NCBI GenBank assembly: GCA_021108275.1
Contig: JAIORD010000024.1
Span: forward strand, 1 to 61,171
Length of the DNA stretch: 61,171 bases
Source: Methanococcoides sp.
Lineage (GTDB): Archaea > Halobacteriota > Methanosarcinia > Methanosarcinales > Methanosarcinaceae
Reading direction: 5' to 3'
How positions within the stretch are numbered: the stretch's first letter is position 1; each line of letters begins with the position of its first letter. Below, one piece after another: positions 26,095 to 34,771 of the stretch. The notes beneath the pieces were generated by a model, which was not told where the DNA came from, searched no databases, and saw nothing but the letters and a program-made list of their open reading frames with translations. The position numbers and the translations under genes were made by a program.

Positions 26095-27267
26095 ATGGAT
26101 CTCAAAACCAAACATTATCTCAAATCGAAATTCCAGGAATATTACAGGACCGCTGAAATTCATCTACCTGCAAGGCTGCCAGAGAGAGAATGGGGAGTTA
26201 TTTCTTTTGATGAGATGCCGGAAACCGTGATGAGAAGGCATAAGGCATTTGGTTCTGCAGGCGAAGTTGAGGACTACCTTACAGGAATGGCACCTGCTCA
26301 TGTATATTATTCCGTTGCATATTATACGTATCCGAACGCGCCTACCATGAAAGAAAAGCAGTGGCTGGCTGCAGACCTTATATTTGACCTTGATGCAGAC
26401 CATATCCCGGGAGCACCCAATTCATATTCTGATATGCTCGAACATGTCAAAAAGGAGACATTGAAGCTCTATGACCTCCTGACAAACGATTTCGGGTTCA
26501 AGGAAGAGGACATCGGGGCGGTCTTTTCAGGAGGAAGGGGGTATCACTTCCACATAAGCGATCCGCGTGTGCTCTCCCTTGAAAGTGCAGAAAGAAGGGA
26601 GATAGTTGATTATATCAGCGGAAGAGGATTGAACCTTGATAAAATATTTGTAAAAAAAGGTATTAGTGGAGATGCCGGAAGTGAGAAGGCAACAATGAAC
26701 GTATTTCCGTCAGAAGATGACGGAGGTTGGGGTGAAAGGATAAACCGTCATATGATAGCATACCTGAGAGAACTGGCAGCAAAAGAGGATGCGGAAAAAC
26801 TTTTCACCGGATTCAAGGGGATCGGGAAGAAAACATCAAAGCAGATAGTTGAGATATTAAGGGACGAGACCCAGGTAGATCTGCTCAAAAAAGGAAATAT
26901 GGAAGCTTTGTCACGTGTGAACAAGGACATTATACAGACCCTTGCCGAGAGGTCGGTCACAGAGCTTTCTGCAAGTGTGGATGAGCCGGTCACAGGAGAT
27001 ATAAAACGCCTTATTCGCCTCCCGGGATCGCTGCATGGCAAATCGGGGATGTGTGTCACATCGTTGTCCATCGCACAGCTTGAGGAGTTTGACCCGTTGA
27101 ACGATGCCGTTGTGTTCTCAGACAAGCCGGTAAAATTAAAAGTGATAAGACCTTTTGCCGTACAGATGAAAGGTAAGGACCTCTATGTTGAAGAAGGTGT
27201 GCAGGAACTACCGGAATATGCAGCTATCTACCTAATGTGCAGAGGTGCAGCAGAATATGGACCGTAA
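26095..27267 (+). CDS. priS: DNA primase small (catalytic) subunit PriS
   Basis: Catalytic subunit of the archaeal/eukaryotic-type primase, 390 residues. The catalytic acids are in DLIFDLDADHIPG (about residue 100-112), with the matching downstream GGRGYHFHI. The opening MDLKTKHYLKSKFQEYY and RREIVDYISGRG are typical. It overlaps the GINS gene by eleven bases, and both are replication proteins. The ATG lacks a clear ribosome binding site; the sequence just before is AT-rich, so leaderless translation is possible. Confidence 0.95.
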   Translation: MDLKTKHYLKSKFQEYYRTAEIHLPARLPEREWGVISFDEMPETVMRRHKAFGSAGEVEDYLTGMAPAHVYYSVAYYTYPNAPTMKEKQWLAADLIFDLDADHIPGAPNSYSDMLEHVKKETLKLYDLLTNDFGFKEEDIGAVFSGGRGYHFHISDPRVLSLESAERREIVDYISGRGLNLDKIFVKKGISGDAGSEKATMNVFPSEDDGGWGERINRHMIAYLRELAAKEDAEKLFTGFKGIGKKTSKQIVEILRDETQVDLLKKGNMEALSRVNKDIIQTLAERSVTELSASVDEPVTGDIKRLIRLPGSLHGKSGMCVTSLSIAQLEEFDPLNDAVVFSDKPVKLKVIRPFAVQMKGKDLYVEEGVQELPEYAAIYLMCRGAAEYGP

Positions 27268-27976
27268 TGAGCTTAAGAGCATACTCCGTGAAGAGAACAG
27301 TTCCGCATTAAGAGGATTACCAAATGGGTTCTATGCCCTTGTGGACAAGTATATCCATGAACTGGAAGGCGAGATAAGGCAGATAAGTAACCAGCGTTCT
27401 CCCGAATCGAAGATCCTTGAAGATGAGCTTCAAAGTGCCATCAACGATGTGGAGACCATATTCATCAGGCGCATACGCAAAATAACATCGAGGGCAACTT
27501 CGAATGCGTTTTCAAGCAGCTCACCAAAGCAGGACCTTGACAAGCTCCTTCCTGAGGAGAAGAAGGTCTATGAAGCAACCCTTTTTGCAATACAGATCGC
27601 AAGAGGAGAATTACTGGAACCCATACTGGATCCTACAGCAAGTTTTAATGTAGAGAAGGTCGAACCTACGGAAACAAGGGTTCAGGAAGCGAACAATGCT
27701 GCTACAGATACTCTCAAAGAGAGAGAGAAAGTAGCAGTCGCAGAAATTCCTGCTGGTATTGAAGACAATGGAAAGTCAGAGATAGCCAAAAGGAATATAA
27801 ATGAAGAATACTTTGTTGTCCGAATATTGAAAGACCTACCGACATTCAATGCCGTAGATAAACGAAATTATACTACTCATGCAGAAGATGTTGTTGTTTT
27901 ACCCGCAATGAACGCAAACGTTCTGGTAAAACGAGGCGCAGCTCATCTTATTACAAAGATAACAAATTCAAATTGA
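27257..27976 (+). CDS. GINS complex protein (Gins51/Sld5 type)
   Basis: A 239-residue subunit of the archaeal replicative helicase accessory complex (with MCM and GAN/Cdc45). The A domain is the N-terminal helical part (ELKSILREENSSALRGLPNGFY ... IRRIRKITSRA), and the small B domain follows a long low-complexity linker and starts about YFVVRILKDLPTF, ending VLVKRGAAHLI. A-then-B order fits the Gins51 type. The ATG at 27257 has GAGGTG nine bases upstream, inside the end of priS, which shows coupling. Confidence 0.85.
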   Translation: MDRNELKSILREENSSALRGLPNGFYALVDKYIHELEGEIRQISNQRSPESKILEDELQSAINDVETIFIRRIRKITSRATSNAFSSSSPKQDLDKLLPEEKKVYEATLFAIQIARGELLEPILDPTASFNVEKVEPTETRVQEANNAATDTLKEREKVAVAEIPAGIEDNGKSEIAKRNINEEYFVVRILKDLPTFNAVDKRNYTTHAEDVVVLPAMNANVLVKRGAAHLITKITNSN

Positions 27977-27991
27977 TAGAAGGTGTAAATA

Positions 27992-28270
27992 ATGAAAATT
28001 CCAAAGAGGTTCAGAACTTATTGCCCATCCTGCAAAACTCACACTGAACACATTGCAGAAAGAGTGAAAAAAGGCAAAGCATCGGCAATGACACATATCG
28101 CAAGGCAGAAAAAGAGACAGACCGGTATCGGAAACAGTGGTAAGTTCTCAAAGGTTCCTGGAGGAGACAAACCAACCAAGAGAGTACAGCTCAAATACCG
28201 CTGCACAACTTGCAACAAGTCCCATCAGAGACCATGTTTCAGAGCAAAGAAATTCGAGTTTAAGGAATGA
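27992..28270 (+). CDS. rpl44e: Ribosomal protein L44e
   Basis: A 92-residue large-subunit protein. It begins [20 protein letters not shown] and has a zinc-ribbon made of CPSC and, near the end, [12 protein letters not shown]. The insert [19 protein letters not shown] is characteristic. It is directly followed by rps27e, the usual archaeal pair. AGAAGGTG precedes the ATG. Confidence 0.96.
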   Translation: MKIPKRFRTYCPSCKTHTEHIAERVKKGKASAMTHIARQKKRQTGIGNSGKFSKVPGGDKPTKRVQLKYRCTTCNKSHQRPCFRAKKFEFKE

Positions 28271-28275
28271 AGATC

Positions 28276-28452
28276 ATGACACAACCAAAAAGCAGATTCT
28301 TACGCGTAAAATGCAACGACTGCTCCAATGAGCAGGTTATCTTCGGCAGTGCAAGCCGCAAGGTCACATGCCTCGTATGCGGAAGAACACTTGCAGAATC
28401 CACCGGCGGAAAGTCAACAATTACAACACATATTCTAGAAGTCCTTGAATAA
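28276..28452 (+). CDS. rps27e: Ribosomal protein S27e
   Basis: Small zinc-ribbon protein of the 30S subunit, 58 residues from ATG 28276. The ribbon is [11 protein letters not shown] and CLVCGRTLA. An alternative ATG at 28267 overlaps the rpl44e stop, but the ribosome binding site (AAGGA) fits the later start better. It continues into the aIF2-alpha gene after 11 bases, the standard archaeal gene order. Confidence 0.95.
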   Translation: MTQPKSRFLRVKCNDCSNEQVIFGSASRKVTCLVCGRTLAESTGGKSTITTHILEVLE

Positions 28453-28463
28453 AGTGGTGTAGA

Positions 28464-29261
28464 ATGGATAATAATAATTGGCCAGAAAGCGGCGACTTTG
28501 TAGTTTGTACTGTAAAGAACGTAGTCGACTTTGGGGCCTATACCACTCTTGAAGAATATGGAGGCAAGGAAGGATTCATCCATATCTCCGAGGTCAAAGC
28601 CGGCTGGGTAAAATATGTTCGTGACTACGTAAGGGAAGGACAAAAGATCGTCTGCAAAGTGCTGAACGTAGATCCAAACCGACGTCACATCGATCTTTCA
28701 TTGAAAGATGTGAACGAACACCAGAAGCGTGCAAAGATACAGGACTGGAAGAACGAGCAGAAAGCTACAAAATGGCTTCAGTTCGTAGCAGAGGACATGG
28801 GCACCAGTCAGGAAGAGATGGAAGGGGTAAAAAAGATTCTTTCGGATGAGTTCGGAAGTTGCTACATAGCTTTTGAAGAAGCTACCATCAATGGCGAAGA
28901 GGCTTTCGAAGGCATTGCCATCGGCAAGGAACTTGCTGAAAAGATAGTCAGTATCGCTCAAGAGAATATTAAACTTCCATTCGTAGATATCGCAGGATAT
29001 GTGGACCTTACAAGCAACCTTCCTGACGGGATCGAGCTAATAAAGAAAGCATTGAAAGCAGCAGCAAAGGTCAAAATGGACGATGTAAGGATAGATGTCA
29101 CTTACACCGGCGCACCAAGATATAGGATCAAGGTAATCGCACCAGAGTACAAGACCGCTGAAGCTGCTTTGAAGAAGGCTTCTGAAAAAGCTATCGAAAC
29201 CATTGAGAAGAAGGGCGGAAAAGGTATTTTCCACAGACATATAGAAACAGCAAAGGCGTGA
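28464..29261 (+). CDS. Translation initiation factor aIF2 alpha subunit
   Basis: A 265-residue subunit of the heterotrimeric factor that brings initiator tRNA to the ribosome. The N-terminal S1/OB domain is clear (GDFVVCTVKNVVDFGAYTTLEEYGG and EGFIHISEV), followed by the helical domain and the C-terminal alpha/beta domain that contacts the gamma subunit. The beta subunit is encoded separately at 49.7 kb in this window. It sits in the conserved L44e-S27e-aIF2alpha-Nop10 cluster. Confidence 0.96.
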   Translation: MDNNNWPESGDFVVCTVKNVVDFGAYTTLEEYGGKEGFIHISEVKAGWVKYVRDYVREGQKIVCKVLNVDPNRRHIDLSLKDVNEHQKRAKIQDWKNEQKATKWLQFVAEDMGTSQEEMEGVKKILSDEFGSCYIAFEEATINGEEAFEGIAIGKELAEKIVSIAQENIKLPFVDIAGYVDLTSNLPDGIELIKKALKAAAKVKMDDVRIDVTYTGAPRYRIKVIAPEYKTAEAALKKASEKAIETIEKKGGKGIFHRHIETAKA

Positions 29262-29267
29262 TTTTCA

Positions 29268-29438
29268 TTGGGAAATAAGCTTCGAAGATGCCCCCAATGC
29301 AATATTTATACGCTGAAAGACAACTGTCCGGAATGTGGTGAGAGCTCAGGCAATCCCCTTCCGGCACGATTTTCTCCACTTGATCCTTATGGGAAATATA
29401 GACGAATCTCTAAAAAGAAGGAGATGGAACATGCGTGA
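29268..29438 (+). CDS. nop10: H/ACA RNP protein Nop10
   Basis: A 56-residue protein with TTG start (29268-29270), too short for many ORF lists. The N-terminal zinc ribbon has CPQCNIYTLKDNCPEC, and the rest (SSGNPLPARFSPLDPYGKYR) is the linker and C-terminal helix typical of Nop10. It stabilises Cbf5 in RNA-guided pseudouridine synthesis. It overlaps the next gene by eight bases. Its position after aIF2-alpha is the usual archaeal arrangement. Confidence 0.93.
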   Translation: MGNKLRRCPQCNIYTLKDNCPECGESSGNPLPARFSPLDPYGKYRRISKKKEMEHA

Positions 29439-30216
29439 AACAACCGTAATTCGCCTTAAGGAAGACATCCGACTGGAGAATGCCACACTTCTTGTAGGAC
29501 TCCCCGGAGTCGGGCATGTAGGTAAACTTGTTGTTGACCACCTTATTGAAAAACTCGATGCTGAAAAAGTATTTGAGATATATTCCCCCCATTTTCCACC
29601 ACAGGTAATGGTGAACGAAGAGAGTACTGTCAAACTCGTCAATAACGAGATATACGTTTGCAAAGCTAACGGAAATGACATAGTACTTCTTGCAGGCGAT
29701 CATCAAAGCACTAGCACAGAAGGACATTACGAGCTAGGTACAATTTACATTGACATTGCTGAAGAACTCGGAGTGAAAAGGATATTCACCCTTGGCGGCT
29801 ACCCCACAGGTCAATTGACACATACTGATGAGGTCATGGGCGCTTCCAATGATCTGGAAATGGTGACAGAACTCAAAGAGTATGAGGTCACATTCAAACC
29901 AAACGAACCCGGAGGAGGTATCGTTGGCGCTTCCGGACTTTTGCTCGGACTCAGCATGTTCAAGAACATCAAGGCAGCATGTTTGATGGGACTTACTTCA
30001 GGATACCTTGTCGATCCAAAAAGTGCACAGGCACTCCTCGCATTACTTAGCAAGATACTGAGCATCGAAGTAGATGTCAGCGAACTCGAAGAAAGAGCTA
30101 AGGATATGGAAAAGATCGTTGCAAACCTGATGGAAGCTAAACAACAGCAACAGCAGCAGCAACCGGAAATGTTGAGAGACACTGCCTCAGATGAAGATCT
30201 AAGATACATCGGGTAA
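29431..30216 (+). CDS. PAC2-family protein (proteasome assembly chaperone-like)
   Basis: A 261-residue protein of the archaeal PAC2 family. The N-terminal motif LLVGLPGVGHVGKLVVDHLI and later LGGYPTG and GGGIVGASGLLLGLS are typical. Homologues are related to eukaryotic proteasome assembly chaperones, but the archaeal role is not well established. ATG at 29431 has GGAG just upstream and overlaps nop10. The C terminus ends in a polyglutamine stretch encoded by repeated CAA/CAG codons, followed by a short acidic tail; this tract is likely variable. Confidence 0.85.
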   Translation: MRETTVIRLKEDIRLENATLLVGLPGVGHVGKLVVDHLIEKLDAEKVFEIYSPHFPPQVMVNEESTVKLVNNEIYVCKANGNDIVLLAGDHQSTSTEGHYELGTIYIDIAEELGVKRIFTLGGYPTGQLTHTDEVMGASNDLEMVTELKEYEVTFKPNEPGGGIVGASGLLLGLSMFKNIKAACLMGLTSGYLVDPKSAQALLALLSKILSIEVDVSELEERAKDMEKIVANLMEAKQQQQQQQPEMLRDTASDEDLRYIG

Positions 30217-30225
30217 GCTGGTCTG

Positions 30226-31455
30226 ATGCAGATCAATGCTGATCTTCACATTCATTCAAAATATTCCATGGCATGCTCCAAGAATATGGAGCTGTCAACA
30301 ATTTCTATTGAAGCAAGGAAAAAAGGAATTGACCTTGTTGCCACCGGGGACTGCATCCATCCAAAATGGCTTGAAGAAATTAAACTAGCCGCTACGGATA
30401 ATGAGACTATTTCTATCCATGATACTCATTTCATACCCACGACTGAGATCGAGGATAAGGACCGGGTACATCACCTTTTGATCCTGCCATCGATATCCAA
30501 GGCCGAGGAACTGGCAGAGGCCATGTCAAAATATGGAAACCTCGCCGTTGATGGCCGTCCCACGGTGCGCCTTGACGGCTGCGAAATAGCACAGATAGCA
30601 AAGGACGTGGGTGCCCTTATTGGCCCCTGCCATGCATTCACACCCTGGACAGCTCTTTATGCATATCATGATTCCCTTGAGAGCTGTTATGGAGACATGA
30701 CGGACTACATATCTTTCCTCGAACTCGGATTAAGTGCAGACAGCGATTATGCGGACCGCATAAGCGAGCTGCACAGACTTACTTTCCTCACGAACTCCGA
30801 TGCACATTCCCCCTGGTCCAACAAACTCGCACGCGAATTCACAAGATTCGAGGTCCCGAGCATCGACTTTGAAGGACTTGAAAAAGCAATACTGCGCAAG
30901 GAAGGATACAAAGCAACCCTGAACGTAGGATTCTTCCCGGGAGAAGGAAAATATAACAAATCCGCGTGCATCAAGTGTTACACCCATTATACCCACGAGG
31001 AATGTATCAGGCAGAACTGGAGATGTCCTGAATGCAGAGGACAGATCAAGAAGGGAGTTCAGGACAGAGTGAACGAACTTGCAGACCTGGACCAGCCACA
31101 ACACCCCGACCACCGCCCTGATTACATACACCTTGCCCCCCTTGCTGAGATAATTATGATGGCACTCGGGCATGCCAGCATCACCACAAAAGGTGTGACT
31201 TCGGCATGGACAGCCCTTATAGAAAGGTTCGGCAACGAGGTCGCAGTCCTTCTTGATAGCAAAACCGAACAGCTTGGCATAGTAGACCAGAGGATAGTAG
31301 ATGCCATAATGGCATTTCGAAACGGTGAAGTGATAATTCGCCCTGGCGGCGGCGGAGAATACGGCCACATAGAGCTACCAAGTTCAAAGGACGAGGCAAC
31401 GGAAACACAACAACAAAATAAAACAAAAGCCCAGAGTTCCCTTTTCGATTTCTGA
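30226..31455 (+). CDS. Endonuclease Q (EndoQ), DNA repair nuclease
   Basis: A 409-residue PHP-type nuclease that in Thermococcales cuts 5' of deaminated bases and abasic sites. The N-terminal PHP motif is DLHIHSKYSMACSKNM, with more metal ligands in GDCIHPKW and NSDAHSPW. A zinc-finger domain follows (CIKCYTHYTHEEC, CPEC), then a helix-hairpin-helix-like region. The last seven residues QSSLFDF form a canonical PCNA-interacting motif (Q-x-x-L-x-x-F), which fits the known interaction of EndoQ with PCNA. It ends the information-processing operon. Confidence 0.9.
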   Translation: MQINADLHIHSKYSMACSKNMELSTISIEARKKGIDLVATGDCIHPKWLEEIKLAATDNETISIHDTHFIPTTEIEDKDRVHHLLILPSISKAEELAEAMSKYGNLAVDGRPTVRLDGCEIAQIAKDVGALIGPCHAFTPWTALYAYHDSLESCYGDMTDYISFLELGLSADSDYADRISELHRLTFLTNSDAHSPWSNKLAREFTRFEVPSIDFEGLEKAILRKEGYKATLNVGFFPGEGKYNKSACIKCYTHYTHEECIRQNWRCPECRGQIKKGVQDRVNELADLDQPQHPDHRPDYIHLAPLAEIIMMALGHASITTKGVTSAWTALIERFGNEVAVLLDSKTEQLGIVDQRIVDAIMAFRNGEVIIRPGGGGEYGHIELPSSKDEATETQQQNKTKAQSSLFDF

Positions 31456-31483
31456 TAGCTTTACGATAATGAGGCGTAGTAGT

Positions 31484-32730
31484 GGAGAAAGCCCACAGTC
31501 TTAGTCGTTGGTTGAATAGAAATCCGCACAATGGTTGAATATACAAACACATTTAAGCGATTGATGTGCACATATAATTGTGCTTAAAACGTATCGTTAT
31601 AGGATATACCCTTCGAAATCTCAAATCGTCACACTAGGAGAGACTTTGGAACTTTGTAGATGGGTCTATAATGAAACTCTTGCACTACGTAAAACATTAT
31701 GGGAATCAAAGGTAGAATCAATATCTTTGTACACAACTAACAAAGAATTGACGCTGTGGAAAAAAGATAAACCTGAACTTAAACAGGTTCACTCACAGGT
31801 GTTGCAGAATGTACAAGTAAGGGTTGATCTCGCATATAAAGCATTTTTCAGGCGTGTAAAAAGTGGAGATACAGCAGGTTATCCACGATTCAAAGGCAAA
31901 GGAAGATACGACAGTTTCACATATCCGCAATCTGGATTTGAAATAATTGATGATAGAACTATTAAGGTTTCTAAAATCGGTGAAATCAAAGCCAAGATTC
32001 ATAGAGATTTCATTGGTGACATCAAAACTGCAACTATTCGGCGATATCCAACTGGAAAATGGTATGTTTGCTTTTCCGCAGAATGTGATATAATACCAGA
32101 ACCCCCTCAAAATAACAATGCCATTGGGATAGATTTAGGAATTGAAAAATTTGCTACAATGGCAGATGGGTCATTCATTCCAAATCCAAGATGGAGGAAG
32201 CAAGAAGGAAGTAATCTTGCAAAGGCTCAACGGAAGATGTCGAAATTTACTAAAGGTTCAGACGAATGGCTGAAAGTTCTGAAAGTTCTGAAAGTTGTTC
32301 ATAGGATATATGAAAGAACCTCTAATAAACGCAAGGATTTTGTACATAAGGTTAGCAGGAACCTTGTGGACAATTATAGTATTGTTGTTTTTGAAAATTT
32401 GAATATTAAAGATATGGTTCAAAATAATCATCTTGCAAAAAGCATAATAGATGCGGCATGGAGGATGTTGATAGACAATACCAAGAGCAAGGCAGAATGG
32501 GCTGGCTCGAAGGTAGTTTTGGTTAATCCTGCATATACGTCTCAGATGTGTTCAAGATGTGGAACCATTGTTAAAAAAGATTGAAAGACCGCATTCACGA
32601 TTGTTCGTGTTGTGGTCTTAAACTAGATAGAGATCACAATGCATCCATCAACATATTGAGATTGGGACTACAATCTCTTGACTGAAAAATCATAGAAGCC
32701 CACGATATTTAGTCGCGGGAGTGGTCACGA
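31484..32730 (+). mobile_element. tnpB-only IS200/IS605-type element, probably inactive
   Basis: The element holds one frameshifted tnpB and no tnpA. Near the right end (32699-32718) CCCACGATATTTAGTCGCGGG folds into a hairpin with one mismatch; near the left end a degenerate copy in the same orientation lies at 31491-31512. Same-orientation subterminal hairpins are typical of this family. The right end would also form the 3' part of a TnpB guide RNA. It sits between endoQ and the tRNA-Ser gene. Exact ends are estimates. Confidence 0.65.
31580..32685 (+). pseudogene. tnpB: TnpB RNA-guided nuclease, frameshifted near the zinc finger
   Basis: IS605-type TnpB of about 368 residues. The start is GTG (VLKTYRYRIYPSKSQ). 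RuvC-like catalytic parts are IGIDLGIEKF, VVFENLNIKDMV and LDRDHNASIN; the zinc finger is CSRCGTIVKK plus CSCCG. The frame breaks after KKD at 32579-32583 (TGA); adding one T or one A there restores KDRIHDCSCCGLKLDRD to the end at 32685. The break removes the last acidic residue and half of the zinc finger from the first frame, so the protein is probably not active unless this is a sequencing error. Confidence 0.8.
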
Positions 32731-32768
32731 CACATATATATTCAATTAACACCATCAAACAGAACAGT

Positions 32769-32885
32769 GCCGAGGTGGCAGAGCGGACTAATCCAACGGT
32801 GTATTAATGCCGCGGAGTCTAAACGCGGCAGGCTCGAGACCTGTTTCTCCTAACGGAGTGCTTGGGTTCGAATCCCAACCTCGGC
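32769..32885 (+). tRNA. tRNA-Ser (anticodon CGA) with about 32 extra bases
   Basis: Type II tRNA. Acceptor arms GCCGAGG and CCTCGGC pair perfectly; the T arm is TTGGG TTCGAAT CCCAA; the variable arm is CTCC TAAC GGAG; the anticodon arm is GCAGG CTCGAGA CCTGT, giving anticodon CGA. The gene is 117 bases against about 85 expected. The D arm starts normally (GCAGAGCGGACTAAT) but the pairing half GC that should follow is found about 32 bases later. The extra bases can fold into a hairpin. This suggests an intron at an unusual place or a disrupted gene. Confidence 0.75.
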
Positions 32886-33033
32886 GTTCTATTTTAGTTA
32901 TGTATATGATCACTTTTATTTTTATTAAGTTCAGAAAGAGAAGAAACGACGTTTTTTTGAATCTAGCATTTCAACTAAGTTTAATTAATTAAAAGAAAGG
33001 TTAAGATCCTGATGAGTCTGCAGGGTACACAAC

Positions 33034-33864
33034 TTATTGTTCAAGATCTGAGTAAATTTTGATAAATTCGGCCATTAGGGTTACGATAATGGAAGAATAA
33101 TACAACCACAGAAAGATAGCAAGAAAAGCACCAATTTTCGTATAAACGGTTGTGAAATTGCTATATGAAATGTATAAGCTAAAAAGATGTTTGCCAAGGG
33201 TGATGAAAAGGACAGTCAGAAATGAACCTATGGCAACATACTTAATTCCGACCTTCTTGTCAGGAAGGGTCATATAAAGATAAATAAAAAAGAATATGAG
33301 TACGAAGAAGGTTGCGATAGAGGAAATATATTGCATTAGCTCCAAAGGCAACGGATGAATGATGGTGAGCATGTTCGAAATTACTACTAAAAATATCTCT
33401 GCAAGAATGCTTATTATCAGCAACAAGCTAAAGATAAAAACCGCAACGAATGAAGAGATACGTTTCTTGAACAATCTTTGACCCCATCCTTTTTTAGAAT
33501 CCAAGACTCCCCACATATGATCGATCGTTTTCTGGAACTGCAAGAAGATGTTGCCAGCACTCCAAAGGAAAAGTAAAAAACTGATTATCAATCCAAAGGT
33601 TAGGGAACTTGTTTCCGGTAATTGATGGAAGAGCAGGTTTAATGAATTTATAATTTCTTCATCTGCAAAAGGTGAAACGTAATCGATAATTGTTGACTGG
33701 AGTCGTTCCACTTTCAGGAACATTCCACCCAGGGATAATGAAAATAAAAGTAAGGAAGGAAGACTGAGTATTAAATAAAATGAGAGAGCTGCACTGAAAG
33801 AGGTACCATCGTCAGCGTTCCATCTTTTAATGGTTTGTACAGCCACATCTTTGAGTTTTCCCAT
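33034..33864 (-). CDS. YihY/UPF0761 family membrane protein
   Basis: A membrane protein of about 276 residues with six hydrophobic segments. The motifs NADDGTSFSAALSFYLILSLPSLL near the N terminus and TKIGAFLAIFLWLYYSSIIVTLMAEF near the C terminus define the YihY (BrkB-like) family, whose function is not known despite older RNase BN labels. The start at 33864 (MGKLKDVAVQTIKRW) aligns best with the family; an ATG at 33993 would add 43 residues and begins within a TATA-like stretch. Neither has a good ribosome binding site. Confidence 0.83.
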   Translation of the reverse strand: MGKLKDVAVQTIKRWNADDGTSFSAALSFYLILSLPSLLLFSLSLGGMFLKVERLQSTIIDYVSPFADEEIINSLNLLFHQLPETSSLTFGLIISFLLFLWSAGNIFLQFQKTIDHMWGVLDSKKGWGQRLFKKRISSFVAVFIFSLLLIISILAEIFLVVISNMLTIIHPLPLELMQYISSIATFFVLIFFFIYLYMTLPDKKVGIKYVAIGSFLTVLFITLGKHLFSLYISYSNFTTVYTKIGAFLAIFLWLYYSSIIVTLMAEFIKIYSDLEQ

Positions 33865-34078
33865 GAAAAGTAATGAACTTATATCTACAATTAGTTTCTG
33901 ATAACGTTCATTTTCAGGGTTAAAAAAAACGATGTTTTTGCTTATTTTGTCCCACACCCTTTCTGGACGAAAAGTATTTAAGCCAAACCGCACAAGAATT
34001 TAATGGGAGTAACGGATCAGCGTTTTGCTGATGTGTAGCACATTGTAAACAGATCGTTTTACTGAAAAGGGGGAGAAT

Positions 34079-34273
34079 ATGCCAAAATTTGAAGTATATA
34101 CTGACAAGAGTGGAAAATACAGGTTCAGACTCAAAGCAAAGAATGGAGAGATCGTAGCAATAGGTCAGGGCTATGCGACCAAAGCAGGCTGCATGAATGG
34201 TATAAAGTCTGTCAAGAGCAATGCCGTGGATGCCGAGATAGTTGAGATACCAACACCCTCTGAAGAAGAATAA
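34079..34273 (+). CDS. DUF1508/YegP-type small protein (UPF0339)
   Basis: A 64-residue protein of a widespread small family. It begins MPKFEVYTDKSGKYRFRLKA and contains NGEIVAIGQGYATKAGCMNGIKSVK, the single repeat of the DUF1508 fold. The function is unknown. It has a very strong GGGGGAG ribosome binding site three to five bases before ATG. A palindromic terminator follows directly. Confidence 0.9.
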   Translation: MPKFEVYTDKSGKYRFRLKAKNGEIVAIGQGYATKAGCMNGIKSVKSNAVDAEIVEIPTPSEEE

Positions 34274-34278
34274 GTGTT

Positions 34279-34298
34279 CATTCCGGATATCCGGAATG
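34279..34298 (+). terminator. Perfect 20-base palindrome after the DUF1508 gene
   Basis: CATTCCGGATATCCGGAATG is a perfect palindrome placed six bases after the stop codon and followed by a T-rich stretch (ATCATTTTAATTTT). It probably ends the transcript; a binding site for a dimeric protein is a less likely alternative. Confidence 0.55.
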
Positions 34299-34771
34299 TA
34301 TCATTTTAATTTTGCAAATTTTTTAAGATCTTTATATTTTTGTATTGCCCAGATTTCCACTGGAAATCAAAGCAAATCGTCGACAAGACCATCAGTTGAG
34401 AGTGTCTTATTGCTATTTTGACTTTTTTATCTAGACGCTCCTCCAGTATCAGAATTCCCCATTCAAGTTGCTGGATAAGAATAATTACTGCTTCAGGGCC
34501 TAATTCATAGATGGCAAGAATATATTCACGCCTAATGAATTTGTCTCAAAAACTTATTGATAGTATCATTATGTAAATAATGGCATTGAGTTTATCGAGA
34601 AGGTAATGCGGAAACTTAGGCATATCCTATAGTACTGAATAGTTACAAAAAAGAGGACAAGATGTTCAAACTCCTGAGCCTTGCATTTGTCCTTTAACAA
34701 AATCAGACACCATCCATCCAAATTCCTTATATCCTCAAAGGATATTCCCGCATTAAAACGAGGGATGAAAA
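34299..34771. other. Non-coding stretch before the ATP-grasp gene
   Basis: About 470 AT-rich bases without a convincing gene, tRNA or repeat. Only short plus and minus ORFs without ribosome binding sites occur. A TATA-like TTCCTTATATCC lies at 34722-34733 and could serve the ATP-grasp gene. Confidence 0.4.

Noticed and set aside
32800-32830. Hairpin with CTA in its loop as a pyrrolysine (amber) tRNA
   Set aside because: The CCGCG/CGCGG stem has a 9-base loop and pairs wrongly for a 7-base anticodon loop; the downstream CTCGAGA loop gives a proper tRNA-Ser(CGA).
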